From Halobaculum gomorrense (GTDB lineage: Archaea; Halobacteriota; Halobacteria; Halobacteriales; Haloferacaceae): DNA of 64,000 nucleotides. The notes below the pieces were generated by a model. That model was given only the letters and a program-made list of their open reading frames with translations. It did not search any database and was not told the DNA's origin. The stretch lies in NCBI RefSeq assembly GCF_900129775.1, contig NZ_FQWV01000002.1, forward strand, positions 467,145 to 531,144, given 5' to 3'. The position numbers and the translations under genes were made by a program. Positions 32,990 through 41,788 of the stretch are shown one piece after another. Each line of letters opens with the position of its first letter. Position 1 is the first letter of the stretch.

Positions 32990-33499
32990 TCACTCACACG
33001 GCAGCGATGCGTCGAGTGATACGTCTCCGACGAGGACGGCGCCGCACATCGCACCAGTGCCGTGGATGGTGCAGAAGTACTCGTAGACGCCGGGTCTGCG
33101 GAACGTATGCGACGCCGACTCGCCCTCGCCGTAGTTACCCGAGAAGTAGTCCCACTCGGCTGCCGTCTCGTGGAACGCCGCGCTCTTGACGTTGTGCGCG
33201 TACGGGTCCCGATTCACCCACTCGACGGTCACCGGCGGGTCGACCGAGAGCCGGAGGGGCGTGAACGCGCTCCCGCGCAGCTCGACGGTGGCGGTCGTCG
33301 GCTCGCCCACCACGGTGGGAACGCGGGTGGTCGTGGTCGGGTCCGTCGTCGCCGTCGCGGTCGGGTCCGTCGTCGCCGTCGCGGTCGGGTCCGCGGTCGA
33401 TGGCGACCCGTCGTCGGCTCCGTCTCCGTCGCCGGCGCACCCGGCCACCCCGAGCACGAACCCGACCGCCGCGCGGTCGAGGAATCGTCTGCGGTCCAT
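32990..33499 (-). CDS. Halocyanin-like blue copper lipoprotein
   Basis: A 169-residue exported protein. The N-terminus MDRRRFLDRAAVG is a Tat-type signal, and the lipobox LGVAGC places the lipidated cysteine at C21. A Thr/Asp/Ala linker (residues 30-60) contains tandem TDPTATAT repeats. The plastocyanin-fold domain (65-165) has the type 1 copper ligands H102, C143, H146 and M151. Such halocyanins ferry electrons on the outer membrane face, for example to a terminal oxidase. The ATG at 33499 gives the canonical twin-arginine start. It is convergent with the RIO-like kinase gene. Confidence 0.9.
   Translation of the reverse strand: MDRRRFLDRAAVGFVLGVAGCAGDGDGADDGSPSTADPTATATTDPTATATTDPTTTTRVPTVVGEPTTATVELRGSAFTPLRLSVDPPVTVEWVNRDPYAHNVKSAAFHETAAEWDYFSGNYGEGESASHTFRRPGVYEYFCTIHGTGAMCGAVLVGDVSLDASLPCE
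33337..33396. repeat. 24-bp tandem repeat in the halocyanin linker
   Basis: Two identical 24-base units (33337-33360 and 33361-33384) are followed by a partial third. They encode the TDPTATAT repeats of the lipoprotein linker, are in frame, and are likely to vary in copy number between strains. Confidence 0.75.
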
Positions 33500-33609
33500 G
33501 CGTTCTCTCGACGCGAGTCCGGGAAAACTGTTGTCCGAATTCCGACCGGAATCGCCCCGGTGCCGCGTCGACGCCGCGCTGTGGGGTCCGAGATTACGGA
33601 TAATCGAGG

Positions 33610-33641
33610 AGAAAGTCCCGCGCTTCAGGGCGGGGATGGTG
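33610..33641 (+). mobile_element. Solitary hairpin resembling the 3' end of an IS200/IS605 (TnpB) element
   Basis: The segment GAAAGTCCCGCGCTTCAGGG (33611-33630), completed by CGGGGATGG, forms a short CCCGC/GCGGG stem. It resembles the conserved right end (and TnpB guide-RNA 3' end) of haloarchaeal IS1341/IS605-type elements as I remember them. No tnpB or tnpA coding sequence lies beside it. It directly abuts the stop of the DUF4112 gene. A solo element scar is the best guess; a transcription terminator is the alternative. Confidence 0.4.
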
Positions 33642-34091
33642 TCACTCCTCGGAGATCTCGATCTGCACCGGACCCTCGTCGTCCGCGGTCGCAGGCGTCG
33701 TCTCGTCGTCGTCGCCATCCGTCGCGACGAACTCCTCGATGTAGGAGACGTTCCACATGTTCGCCTTGAGGACGGCGTCGAATACCGGGCCGATGACGGG
33801 GATCGATCCGAGCGCCGCGTCGGCCGTCACGTTCGCGAGCATGCGGACGACCGTCGACAGCGGCACGCCGAGATAGGCGGCCTCGGCGACGATGTACAGC
33901 GAGACGCCCGCGGCGACGGCGTCCCCGGCGCCCGGTACCACGCCCAGCACCGGATCGAGGCCGACGCGGATATCGGTTCCCGGGATCCGAACCGCCTCGT
34001 CCATCACGCGGGCGACGGTCTTCACGCGGCGCACCGCAGGCTCGTCGGCCGATTCGGGCAGGTCCATCACGAGCGACTCGGAGTCGGTCAT
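33642..34091 (-). CDS. DUF4112-domain membrane protein
   Basis: A 149-residue protein. The DUF4112 core runs from about residue 25 to 115: RVMDEAVRIPGTDIRVGLDPVLGVVPGAGDAVAAGVSLYIV, a second hydrophobic helix, and a FDAVLKANMWN ending, all characteristic. One to two membrane helices are predicted. The C-terminal 30 residues are acidic and disordered. Function is unknown across the family. It is divergent from the aldehyde dehydrogenase gene with 84 bases between the starts. Its stop codon touches the solitary IS-like hairpin. Confidence 0.88.
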   Translation of the reverse strand: MTDSESLVMDLPESADEPAVRRVKTVARVMDEAVRIPGTDIRVGLDPVLGVVPGAGDAVAAGVSLYIVAEAAYLGVPLSTVVRMLANVTADAALGSIPVIGPVFDAVLKANMWNVSYIEEFVATDGDDDETTPATADDEGPVQIEISEE

Positions 34092-34143
34092 GACGGGATC
34101 AACGTGGCCGCGAGGAAAGGGCCTTGCGGCGGGGTTTCCCGCA

Positions 34144-34152
34144 CCTATATCA
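34144..34152 (+). promoter_or_regulatory. TATA-like box of the aldehyde dehydrogenase gene
   Basis: CCTATATCA centred 28 bases before the ATG at 34176; predicts a leaderless mRNA and fixes the start. Confidence 0.55.
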
Positions 34153-34175
34153 CACCCGTGACGCAAGATTTGCCC

Positions 34176-35705
<1,530 letters not shown>

Positions 35706-36221
35706 CGGACGACGGGGCGGGCGGCGGCTCTTCGTTCCCTCGTTCGCGTGTCGGATGTTCGGTTCGAGCCACCGCAGCGCCGCCGCTGGGTGTCGTGAAG
35801 ACCGCTCCCATCGGTGCGACGACGCCGGCGCCGAGAAGGCGCCAGGCGCGACGCGGGTGTGGTGTACGGTGCGTCGCGCGTCGCCGCGTCCGACCGCGTG
35901 TCCGACGCGGTTCCGGGGCCGACGGGCCGGAGCGGGAGTGGGAGCGGGAGTTGCTCCGGCGGACCCGCGCGGATGGGCGAAACCGCCGTCGCGCGGGCGG
36001 CCCCGGTTCGCCGGGACACGATGTCCCTGACCCGCGAAGCCGAACCGGACCGACCGAGAACGGCCGGGTGTCCGGACACGCTGGGGGGTGCGCCCGGACG
36101 GGTTCGGTCCCGCGGTGTCCTGAACGGGGCGCGTTCGTTACTTCAACACTCCGCTCGAATTATCGGATCCGATTCTCGCCTGGCCGGTGCGGTTTAGCCC
36201 CTCCACGGAGAGGCTCACGTC
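35706..36221. other. Gene-free stretch after the aldehyde dehydrogenase gene
   Basis: No convincing reading frame is present. Frames open here give Arg/Gly-rich or Ser/Arg-rich peptides typical of antisense or out-of-frame G+C-rich DNA. A 12-bp palindrome ATCGGATCCGAT (36162-36173) and a TATA-like GGTTTAGC (36191-36198) at the right end belong to the next gene. The left 400 bases show nothing I can interpret. Confidence 0.5.
36162..36173. promoter_or_regulatory. 12-bp palindrome in the promoter of the xylose-dehydrogenase-like gene
   Basis: ATCGGATCCGAT is perfectly self-complementary and lies about 18 bases upstream of the TATA-like box at 36191-36198. The position suits an activator or repressor site. 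A similar sequence (ATCAGATCGGAT) occurs upstream of the histidine kinase gene at 30597-30608. Confidence 0.4.
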
Positions 36222-37337
36222 ATGTTCGAGTCGACGTTCGCGGACGCGGGGCGACGCGATTGGGCGGGTGACGAGGGCGACGGCGTCGACGCCGGCAGCG
36301 ACGCGGTGACCCGGATCGCGACGGTCGGCTGCGGCAACTACGCCCGGTCGGTGTCGATCCCGGCGATGGCGCGCGGCGACTACGCGGCGCCGACAGTCGT
36401 CGTCAGCGGCGACGCCGAGAAGCGCGCCCGGCTGGTCGACGAGTTCGGCGTCACCGCCATCGACTACGACGAGTACGAGGCCGGGGCGGCGACCGACGAG
36501 TACGACGCCGTCTACGTTGCTACCCCGAACCGGCTCCACTTGCCCCACGTCGAAACCGCGGCCGACCACGGGAAGCACGCGATCTGCGAGAAGCCGCTGG
36601 AGGCAACCGTCGAGCGCGCCGAGCGGCTCGTGGCCGCCTGCGACGACGCGGGCGTCCGGCTGATGACCGCCTACCGGATGCAGACCGACCCCGTGATCAG
36701 GCGCCTTCGGGAGTTCGTCGCCGGGGGCGGCATCGGCGACCTCCAGCGTGCGGTCGGCGACTTCACCTTCCCGGTGCTCGGCGGTGACGCCGGCCCGGAC
36801 CAGTGGCGCCTCGACGGCCGGCTCGCCGGCGGCGGCGCGCTGTACGACGTGGGCGTGTACCCGCTCAACACCGCGCGGTTCCTCGCGGGCGACGACCCGG
36901 TCGCGGTCTCGGCGACGACCCGGTCGCCGGACCCCGCATTCGACGAGGTCGACCAGCACGTCGATGTCCGCGTCGAGTTCGGCGGCGGCGCCGACGCGGA
37001 CTCCGCCGACTCGGACGGCTGGATCGGGAACGTCTCGGCGTCGTTCTCCGGCCACCCGAACACCTCGCTGGAGCTGCTCGGGAGCGACGGACGGATCGCG
37101 GTTCGGTCGGCGTTCCAGCCCGGCGCTGACCGCGAGGTGACCGTCGAGACGGCCGAGGGAACCGTCAAGCTCGCGGGCGTCGGCGCCGACGAGACGGTCG
37201 AGGAGTTCGACTACTTCGCCCATGCGGTCGCGACTGGCGGCGACATCGAACCCGACGGGGCCGACGGGCTCATCGACATGCGGACGCTCGCGGCGGCGCA
37301 GGCGTCGGCTCGAACGGGCGAGCGGATCAAACTGTAG
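36222..37337 (+). CDS. Gfo/Idh/MocA-family oxidoreductase, D-xylose 1-dehydrogenase-like
   Basis: A 371-residue NAD(P)-dependent dehydrogenase. The Rossmann domain begins RIATVGCGNYARS (about residue 31), followed by VYVATPNRLHLPHVETAADHGKHAICEKPLEATVERAERL with the conserved EKP. The substrate domain includes DQWRLDGRLAGGGALYDVGVYPLN. Order and wording closely follow haloarchaeal D-xylose dehydrogenase of the oxidative pentose pathway as I remember it, including the odd RRDW near the N-terminus. Other pentoses are possible. It has its own promoter and no pathway neighbours. Confidence 0.87.
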   Translation: MFESTFADAGRRDWAGDEGDGVDAGSDAVTRIATVGCGNYARSVSIPAMARGDYAAPTVVVSGDAEKRARLVDEFGVTAIDYDEYEAGAATDEYDAVYVATPNRLHLPHVETAADHGKHAICEKPLEATVERAERLVAACDDAGVRLMTAYRMQTDPVIRRLREFVAGGGIGDLQRAVGDFTFPVLGGDAGPDQWRLDGRLAGGGALYDVGVYPLNTARFLAGDDPVAVSATTRSPDPAFDEVDQHVDVRVEFGGGADADSADSDGWIGNVSASFSGHPNTSLELLGSDGRIAVRSAFQPGADREVTVETAEGTVKLAGVGADETVEEFDYFAHAVATGGDIEPDGADGLIDMRTLAAAQASARTGERIKL

Positions 37338-37624
37338 TCCGACGCGTGGCTCGCCTGTGTCTCGGCCGGAGTGTGGATCGAGCGCGTCGCGGGAAGAACG
37401 GTGACGACGAACGAAGGTGGGGGTGAGGAGGCGGTGGTGCGCGCGTCCGGCGCGGTGGACCCCTGACCGCGGAGCGGACACGCACAGTCGCGTCGGGTGC
37501 GGCGGCGCGGTGTCAGTGTTGCCAGCTTCCGACGAGAAAAGCGTCGGTTTGCCGGCATTGAGCCATACCCTACTGACCGGGATAAATGCACCGGCACCGG
37601 GCGGCGGGGATTGGGCCGACGACA

Positions 37625-37896
37625 ATGGGTATGTGCGCCCCGGGGAGTGTGTCGGCTACGGCTCGCCTCGAGACCGAAGCGCTGTTCGGCGGCGCCGCGG
37701 ACCTGCTATCACAGCTGCGCCGGACCGTCGACCACCGCCGGCTCGGCGTGCCGGGTGGCCCGGTCGACGGCGACAGGACGCTCCGCTGGGTCGAGGAGGT
37801 CCACCGTGCCGGACGGAGCCGTGGCGCGGACAGTCGCAGCGTCTCAGCCGACTGCTCGACGGGGATCACACCGCGTTCGTCCACGACGCGGAGTGA
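37625..37896 (+). pseudogene. Small haloarchaeal gene with an apparent frameshift
   Basis: From the ATG at 37625 one frame encodes a plausible start (LETEALFGGAADLLSQLRR, then GDRTLRWVEEVHRAGR) with G/C-rich third positions up to about 37810. After that the good frame shifts, and EPWRGQSQRLSRLLDGDHTAF continues to the stop at 37894-37896. Going from the first to the second frame requires one missing base or two extra bases near 37800-37820. Joined, the product is about 90 residues, helical, with no recognised family. A TATA-like GGATAAAT lies near 37579. It is either a pseudogene or a sequencing error. Confidence 0.5.
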
Positions 37897-37897
37897 C

Positions 37898-38710
37898 TCA
37901 GTAATCGCGTCTGTCGCGCAGCGCCGGGAACTCCTCGCGCACGCGCTCGACGCGGTCGGGCTCCACCTCCGCAGTGACGAGCGTCGGCTCGTCGCCGGCC
38001 GACGCGAGCGTCGTCCCCCAGGGGTCGTACACCGTCGACCTGCCGAGGAGGTCGGCGTCCTCGAAGCTTCCCGAGCCGTTCACCGTCGCGACGTACGCCA
38101 GGTTCTCGATCGCTCGCGCCCGCGAGAGCGTTCGCCAGTGCTCGACGCGCGGGTATGGCCACGCGCTCGGCACGAGGACCAGATCGGCTCCCTTCGCGTC
38201 CAGCGCGCGGAACTGCTCGGGGAACCGGAGGTCATAACACGTCGTCACCGCCACCCGAAAGCCCAGGAGATCGACGACCGGCAGCGATTCTCCCGGCGTC
38301 AGGAGCCGCGTCTCGGCCGACTCGTAGCCGAACAGGTGGTGCTTGCGGTACACCGCACGGCTGCGACCGTCCGAGTCGAACAGCACGGCGGTGTTCGCGA
38401 GGCCGTCGTCGTCCGGCACGTCCTCGCCGTCCGCGGCGCTCTCGGCGAGGTCCTCGACGACCGAGCCCGCCAGCACCGCGATGTCGCGGTCGCGCGCGGC
38501 CTCGGCGAGTCGCGTCAGCGTCGGCCCGGACAGGGGCTCGGCGCCGCGCTCGTACGACTCGAACGCGAAGTAACCGACGTTCCACAGCTCGGGGAGTGCG
38601 ACGAGGTCTGCACCACGGTCGGCGGCATCGTCGACGGCCGTCAGCGCGCGTTCGAGGTTGCCGTCGCGGTCGGCCGCACGGACCTCGAGCTGCGCGAGCG
38701 CGAGCTTCAT
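37898..38710 (-). CDS. Nitrilase-superfamily carbon-nitrogen hydrolase (omega-amidase-like)
   Basis: A 270-residue cytosolic amidohydrolase. The catalytic Glu-Lys-Cys triad is visible: E41 in LVALPELWNVGYF, K123 in YRKHHLFG and C158 in VTTCYDLRFPEQ. The CYDLRFPE and LFGYES wording is closest to omega-amidases and related omega-amide or N-carbamoyl hydrolases. The enzyme would hydrolyse a small amide or nitrile to acid and ammonia; the substrate is not known. It overlaps the upstream CoxG-like gene by an ATGA, implying co-translation. Length is typical. Confidence 0.92.
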   Translation of the reverse strand: MKLALAQLEVRAADRDGNLERALTAVDDAADRGADLVALPELWNVGYFAFESYERGAEPLSGPTLTRLAEAARDRDIAVLAGSVVEDLAESAADGEDVPDDDGLANTAVLFDSDGRSRAVYRKHHLFGYESAETRLLTPGESLPVVDLLGFRVAVTTCYDLRFPEQFRALDAKGADLVLVPSAWPYPRVEHWRTLSRARAIENLAYVATVNGSGSFEDADLLGRSTVYDPWGTTLASAGDEPTLVTAEVEPDRVERVREEFPALRDRRDY

Positions 38711-39135
38711 GCCAGCCCCAACTCGCGCTCCAGCGCGCGTTCGAGGTTGTCCAGTTCCTCGCCGAACTTCCGCTCGAAGAACGACTCTACTCCGGGGAGG
38801 CGGCCGTCGACGACGAACTCGTTGACGAGGCGGGCACCTCCCTCGTCGGTTCCGGAGACGGTGTGTTCGCCGGTCACGCGGAACGCCCGCGATTTCCCGA
38901 CAAACTTGACGTACTCGGGCGGCTCCTTGCGCACCTCCTCGGTCTCGACGGCGATGCTCGATCGGATCACCGGAATCGGCAGGCGGACGTGCCAGGTGGC
39001 GGTGCCGTCGTCGCCGACCTCGTACTCGTCGACGACGCTGATCGCCCCGGCACGCTTGCCCGGATCGGAGATGAACGCCCAGACATCCTCGGGGTCCGCG
39101 TCGAAGACGAACTCCCGGCGCACACGCACGGTCAT
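38707..39135 (-). CDS. SRPBCC/CoxG-like protein
   Basis: A 142-residue protein with the START/SRPBCC fold. It opens VRVRREFVFDADPEDVWAFISDPGKRAGAIS, the usual strand-helix start of CoxG and polyketide-cyclase-type proteins, and ends in a long amphipathic helix (ESFFERKFGEELDNLERALERE). Such domains hold hydrophobic ligands; CoxG itself helps anchor CO dehydrogenase, but no such enzyme is encoded here, so that role should not be transferred. It is translationally coupled to the amidohydrolase gene downstream. Confidence 0.8.
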   Translation of the reverse strand: MTVRVRREFVFDADPEDVWAFISDPGKRAGAISVVDEYEVGDDGTATWHVRLPIPVIRSSIAVETEEVRKEPPEYVKFVGKSRAFRVTGEHTVSGTDEGGARLVNEFVVDGRLPGVESFFERKFGEELDNLERALERELGLA

Positions 39136-39278
39136 CGAACCGACGTACGCGCGGAGAGCGAAAAAACGGGCGGATTCTTCGGCCGGACGGGCGGGGACCG
39201 GCGCTCGATATCGGAGCGCGGTCGGCTGCTGTGTCGGCAACGGGAGCTGTCGTCAGAACTCGGGGGCCGGAGCTCTCC

Positions 39279-39503
39279 CTACGGGAGCTCGACGCGCCAG
39301 GTGGTCGACCGGGCGCGGCCCCACTTTTCGATGTCCACTTCTTCGGCCTTCTCCGCGAGGGTCGGGAGTCGGGAGCCGACCTGCTTGGCGGAGAGGCCGA
39401 TGGCCTCCGCGATGTTCTTCGCCCGGAAGTACTCCTCCCCCCGGGAGACGCTGTCGCGCAGGTACGCGAGGATCCGCTTCTCCTCGTCGGTGTACTCCGT
39501 CAT
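39279..39503 (-). CDS. Small HTH protein (DUF7123-like)
   Basis: A 74-residue protein with a winged helix-turn-helix: helix one in TDEEKRILAYLRDSVSRGE, then the helix-turn-helix in FRAKNIAEAIGLSAKQVGSRLPTLAEKAEEVDIEKWG, and a wing strand in STTWRVEL. It lacks any sensor domain. I recall the family as haloarchaeal DUF7123. A DNA-binding or transcription-related role is likely, with unknown targets. A minus-strand AT-rich box (CGTTAAGG, about 39532-39539) supports the ATG at 39503. Confidence 0.82.
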   Translation of the reverse strand: MTEYTDEEKRILAYLRDSVSRGEEYFRAKNIAEAIGLSAKQVGSRLPTLAEKAEEVDIEKWGRARSTTWRVELP

Positions 39504-39588
39504 TTGTGCTATCGGATAGTGGGTGCGCGCGTCCTTAACGCTTCCCTCACGAGAGCCAAGAGATCGACCGACAACGTGACTCCCCGCG

Positions 39589-39774
39589 TCAGATGTCGAA
39601 CGCCTGAACCGCGACGACCGAGAGGATCGCCGCGGCCATCGCCAGCGCGAATCCCCACGCCATCACGATCTGGGTGGCGCCGGCGAGCATGAATCCCGCG
39701 CCCACGACGGCGAGCGCGCCGAACACCAGCGAGAGGCCGACCGCCTTGTCGCTTTCGAGAGTCTGGGTTTCCAT
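39589..39774 (-). CDS. Small two-TM membrane protein (DUF7525-like)
   Basis: A 61-residue protein: a short polar head (METQTLESDKAVG) followed by two TM helices (about residues 13-33 and 36-58) with a small-residue-rich interface. I recall a haloarchaeal family of this size and wording named DUF7525. Function is unknown. The ATG at 39774 is used rather than the upstream in-frame start at 39798, because homologues begin with a short METQ-like head. Confidence 0.7.
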   Translation of the reverse strand: METQTLESDKAVGLSLVFGALAVVGAGFMLAGATQIVMAWGFALAMAAAILSVVAVQAFDI

Positions 39775-39890
39775 ATCGGTCGCTCCGACGGCGCGCACCT
39801 AACGCTTGCGGAAGGCGGGCACACCCGGGACCCGCTCCGGTGTTTGAGGGATCGGCCCGACCCAATCCGGCGGTCGTCCTCGGTCGGATC

Positions 39891-39899
39891 GTATATATT
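39891..39899 (+). promoter_or_regulatory. TATA-like box of the LEA-type protein gene
   Basis: GTATATATT is one of the best archaeal TATA matches in the window, centred 29 bases before the ATG at 39924. Confidence 0.6.
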
Positions 39900-39923
39900 C
39901 GGGGGAGCAGCACACCGTCGGTG

Positions 39924-41150
39924 ATGGGATCACCGTCGGAACGGACTCCGACTCCTGGGGGTACAGACCGCGGTCTCTCGACCGTCAGAACCGTTTTGAT
40001 CGCGCTCCTCGTCCTCGGCGGGTCGGTGGGCGGGGCGTTCGCGCTGGGTGTCGTCGGGGCGCCGTCGGTCGTCGGCGTCGAGAACCGCTTCGGCGAGGTG
40101 ACGAACGAGACGACGGTGATCAACACCAACCTGACGGTGAACAACCCGAACCTGATCGGCGTCAGCCTCGGCGGCGTGACGATCGACTACGGCGTCTCGA
40201 TGAACGGCATCTCGATGGCGAACGGCACCAACGAGGGCGTTTCGATCGGGACCGGGAACACCACGGTCCCGTTCTCGACGACGCTCGACAACTCGAAGAT
40301 CCCCGCCTGGTGGGTGAGCCACGTGCGCAACGGGGAGCACACCGACCTGCGCGTCGACGCTACCGTCACTTCCTCACTCGTCGGACAGAGCTACTCGACG
40401 CAGGTGACCCGTGACGTGAACACCTCGATCGTCGACGCGTTCCGCACCGACGAGCCGAAGCCGCTGAACGCCAGTTCGCCCGTCGTCTCGGACCCCGTGT
40501 TGATCCTCGAACGGACCGAGGCCCAGTGGGGGACGGTGAACGACACCCGGACCGAGGTGGAGATGACGCTGTATCTCCGCAATCCTAAGCCGTACCCGAT
40601 CCCCGTCTCGGAGATTGGCTACAACATCTACATGAATAACATCACGATGGGGAGCGGCGAGGCCGCCAAGGCGACGACGATCGGCCCGGGCGAGACGGTG
40701 GCCGTCGACGCGACGACCGTCATCCGGACCCAGCGGCTCGACGAGTGGTGGGTGTCTCACCTCAAGCAGAACCAGGTGACACACCTCCGGATGCCGTTCT
40801 ATCTCGTGGTCGACCTGTCGAACGGCGGCGGCGGCGAACAGCGGATCCGGCTCGACAGCTACCAGCGCACGATCGAGACGGACATCTTCGGGACGAAATC
40901 CGCCGACGGCGAGCCGACCGATGGGGCCGACGGAACGGCCAACGGCGATGGCTCCGCCGGCGGCGGATCCGACAGCGACGACACCGCGACCGACACGCCG
41001 GCCGGGACGGAGACGAGCACCGCGACGCCCGCGTCAGACGGCGGCTCCGGCGGCGACTCGACCGCCACCGCGACTCCGTCGCCGACGCCGACAGCGACGC
41101 CGACGAGCACGCCGGGCGGAACGACCACGACGGACGACGGCATCCTCTGA
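39924..41150 (+). CDS. Membrane-anchored LEA type 2 (WHy-domain) surface protein
   Basis: A 408-residue protein. Residues 20-45 are a TM or signal anchor. Two LEA-2/WHy beta-domains follow (about 50-175 and 190-320), each with the hallmark strand text (NTNLTVNNPNLIGVSLGGVTIDYGVSMNG and VEMTLYLRNPKPYPIPVSEIGYNIYMNN) and a WWVSH motif (about 130 and 273). The last 75 residues are a Thr/Ser/Gly/Asp-rich tail, probably glycosylated outside the cell. LEA-2 domains in other organisms protect against desiccation. Several NxT/NxS sequons support exposure at the surface. Confidence 0.85.
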   Translation: MGSPSERTPTPGGTDRGLSTVRTVLIALLVLGGSVGGAFALGVVGAPSVVGVENRFGEVTNETTVINTNLTVNNPNLIGVSLGGVTIDYGVSMNGISMANGTNEGVSIGTGNTTVPFSTTLDNSKIPAWWVSHVRNGEHTDLRVDATVTSSLVGQSYSTQVTRDVNTSIVDAFRTDEPKPLNASSPVVSDPVLILERTEAQWGTVNDTRTEVEMTLYLRNPKPYPIPVSEIGYNIYMNNITMGSGEAAKATTIGPGETVAVDATTVIRTQRLDEWWVSHLKQNQVTHLRMPFYLVVDLSNGGGGEQRIRLDSYQRTIETDIFGTKSADGEPTDGADGTANGDGSAGGGSDSDDTATDTPAGTETSTATPASDGGSGGDSTATATPSPTPTATPTSTPGGTTTTDDGIL

Positions 41151-41241
41151 ACCGGGCGAGACTGCCCGCGGCGCGGAACTCGCCAGCGCCGACAGGTCTT
41201 TGTCTCAGCGCGGACAGTTCCAGGTATGTTCCGGAGTCAAC

Positions 41242-41712
41242 CTGCTCCTGATCGAGTTCTCGGACGGTAACGCAACCGCCTCTCCGAACGGCGATGGCAT
41301 CGTCGTGGAGGTGGACGGAGAGACGCACGAACTGACGCGCGAGGCCGCCGCCGACCTGCGGGAGTCGCTCGCGGACGCGCTGACCGAGCGCCGGGAGTTC
41401 TTCCGAACCGCCGGCGAGTTCCGCGCCGACGGGAGCTACGTCGTCTCGCGCAAGGCCGCCAACTCCGCGGGCAACGCGAAGATGTTCGACTCCTTCGAGG
41501 CCCTGCGTCGGCTGTACGACCGGCTGCCCGACCGCTTCGACGCCGACGACGTGGGTCGCACCGGGATCACGGGCTCGCGCCGACACATGCTGCTGCGACA
41601 CTTCGCGGAGCATCCCGCATTCGACTGTCGTATCCGCCGTCGAAATCCGTTGAGCGCCGAAAAAACCGAGGACGACCGGAGCGCGGAGCCGGCCGCCGAG
41701 GCGGAGGAGTAA
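41242..41712 (+). CDS. Haloarchaeal DUF7528-like protein, start unresolved
   Basis: The frame ending at 41712 is clearly coding from about 41236: it reads LLIEFSDGNATASPNGDGIV, then ETHELTREAAADLRESLADALTERREFFRTAG, and ends in an acidic tail. I recall the family as DUF7528 (function unknown). No ATG or GTG lies near the expected start in this frame. The nearest canonical in-frame start is the GTG at 41305, which would cut off the first strands. An out-of-frame ATG at 41226 is well placed for the TATA-like CTTTGT near 41198, so one extra base between 41229 and 41240 would explain the picture. Confidence 0.6.
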   Translation: MLLIEFSDGNATASPNGDGIVVEVDGETHELTREAAADLRESLADALTERREFFRTAGEFRADGSYVVSRKAANSAGNAKMFDSFEALRRLYDRLPDRFDADDVGRTGITGSRRHMLLRHFAEHPAFDCRIRRRNPLSAEKTEDDRSAEPAAEAEE

Positions 41713-41788
41713 CGGGTTCCGGCAGTTGGCCTCGCTCGGTTCGTCTGCGGCGAGGCGCCGTCGTTCGCGATGCTCGCTCGACCTCGCC

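Noticed and set aside
33539..33552. ATTCC-GACC-GGAAT inverted repeat upstream of the halocyanin-like gene
   Set aside because: Only 5-bp arms and no clear TATA box at matching distance; too weak to call an operator.
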